Shown piece after piece: positions 62,780 to 64,000 of a stretch of DNA of 64,000 nucleotides (positions within the stretch are counted from its first letter, which is position 1; every line of letters starts with the position of its first letter). A program made the translations under genes and the position numbers. This stretch comes from Zonotrichia leucophrys gambelii (lineage: Eukaryota > Chordata > Aves > Passeriformes > Passerellidae). A model generated the notes under the pieces. It was not told the DNA's origin and did no database searches. It saw nothing but the letters and a program-made list of their open reading frames with translations. The stretch covers positions 8,192,001 to 8,256,000 of the forward strand of contig NC_088179.1 in assembly GCF_028769735.1 (NCBI RefSeq), in the 5' to 3' direction.

Positions 62780-63060
62780 GGTACGCGAGCACAGCCGGAT
62801 CCAGGCAAGCTTTGCCCCTTGCTGTCTGTCTGTCCGTCGCTCCTTTCCCGGCGGGCCCGGGCAGAGCGCAGCGAGCGGAGCCGGCGCTGCGGCACCGAGC
62901 GCGCCCCGCTCCGTGCCCGGCCCGGCGCCCCGAGCGGCTCCGCAACAGCGGCAGCACGAGGCAAAGGCTCCGCTCGGGGTTTCTCTCCGGGAGCTCACGA
63001 GTGCCCACGTCTGGGGGCTTTTCCAGTCCTTCCCACCGGGAGCATCCCTGGGAACTGCAT
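62780..63060. promoter_or_regulatory. CpG island in PAX3 intron 4
   Basis: I count about 28 CpG dinucleotides in roughly 170 bases (62830-63000), embedded in AT-rich intron. Several GGCGGG/CCCGCC-like and CCGGC words suit Sp1-type binding. CpG islands usually mark promoters, and this one lies upstream of the homeodomain exons, about 7 kb before exon 5 in the direction of PAX3 transcription. Open frames across it (up to 118 codons) have only Arg/Ala/Pro-rich composition and no recognisable domain. It could also be an enhancer or a GC-rich insertion. Confidence 0.55.
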
Positions 63061-64000
63061 TTAAGTGTTGCGGCATGTTGTCTGTTCACTTACGAATATT
63101 AGGACATTTCAAGGAAAGACTTCCAGAAGATTAAAGAACTTTGCCTCCTAAATTTAAAAAAAAATAAGGAAACCAAATAACCTCATTTGGATTTATGTTT
63201 CTCCCAAGAAACTTTAAGAATTTTAGGTGATATTTTAATATAAGACAGGGAGAATTAGGAGGAAAGTGAGATCTCTTGAAGAAATCCCAGAACATATTAA
63301 GAATGGATTGGTATCATGTCTTCAAGCCAGTATCAGCTGATGGAAGAGCTGATTGATAACCAATTAAGACTGAAAACTTTGAGTATCCTGGGAGATGGAA
63401 TTTGTCAGCTGAGAAATTAAATAAAGCAAATGAAGGAGTCTCTGGATAAATAATGAGACTGTATTAGTGAGTTAAAGCACTGCAAATAATTGAGTTGTCA
63501 GCAATCTCTCAATTGTCTAAGGCAATGTGGATTTTTCAGAAGAAAAAAAAAATCTATAAATTATATTTGTCTCAATCCTTTGCAACAATACCATGCAAAA
63601 ACAACTTCTAAATTTATATGAGTTGATCAAACTACTGATCACACCAAGATAGAAAAGGCTTACAAGCATTTTTCAACATCAGCTCTGTCTCTCTTTAATG
63701 ATTCCACTTGTAGTAGTGCTAAAACATCTTTGAAGAAAACAAAAACTGTACAGATGGCTAAAGTAAAAAAAAAAATAGAATCTTTTAATAAACTTCCTAT
63801 TTGTCTCAACTAGTTCTAGCGCCTGAATTAATAACATTCTTGATTACAAAAAACACTAGCAGAGCAAGCTGTTATAGATAGCTTCATCTCCATGCCATGA
63901 TTACAGTTGTCAAAGTCTCAGTGGGCAATCAAGTTTATCATCTTTTCTTAAACCCACAGCTGCAGACAGACTACCCCGCAAGCCACTTTTACCCACTACA

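Noticed and set aside
62753..63134. Overlapping frames of 96-118 codons on both strands in the CpG island
   Set aside because: Arg/Ala/Pro/Gly-rich composition in several frames at once is what stop-poor GC-rich DNA gives by chance; no domain seen.

Overview
The window looks like avian (probably passerine) nuclear DNA. The evidence is split genes with GT/AG introns, AT-rich introns, a truncated CR1 LINE tail in the typical bird form, and a solo LTR. It is not bacterial or viral. Almost all open reading frames are short chance ORFs. Only two genes can be supported, both on the minus strand.

The right half (about 30.7-64 kb) is the 3' part of PAX3, the paired-box/homeodomain transcription factor of dorsal neural tube, neural crest and muscle progenitors. 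Five coding exons, named by the mammalian scheme, can be placed to the base: exon 5 (55416-55621), exon 6 (45237-45402), exon 7 (43940-44154), exon 8 (32899-33145) and the short last coding exon 9 (32336-32370). They join in frame from the residues just before the homeodomain to the C-terminal ending AFHYLKPDIA. A 3' UTR of about 1.6 kb follows. Exons 1-4, with the paired domain and octapeptide, are not found and should lie beyond base 64000. The large introns 4, 5 and 7 contain stretches that read like conserved regulatory DNA. Intron 4 also holds two CpG-rich islands and a GC-rich minisatellite.

The left half (1 to about 30.7 kb) is the region 3' of PAX3. It contains one intact single-exon ORF of 108 codons (20808-21134, minus strand) encoding a KCNE-type single-pass potassium-channel beta subunit. 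It matches none of KCNE1-5 cleanly. The rest is gene-poor: a 577-bp solo LTR with a 6-bp target duplication (25611-26187), a CR1 tail (29475-29556), a perfect 2 x 60-bp tandem duplication (17126-17245) and several microsatellites.

The points most worth a second look are the unassigned KCNE gene about 9.6 kb beyond the end of PAX3, the intron-4 CpG island just upstream of the homeodomain exons, and the exon-8 donor, where intron retention would give a 48-residue tail. I found no CRISPR array, operon or novel multi-gene system; this is an ordinary vertebrate developmental locus.
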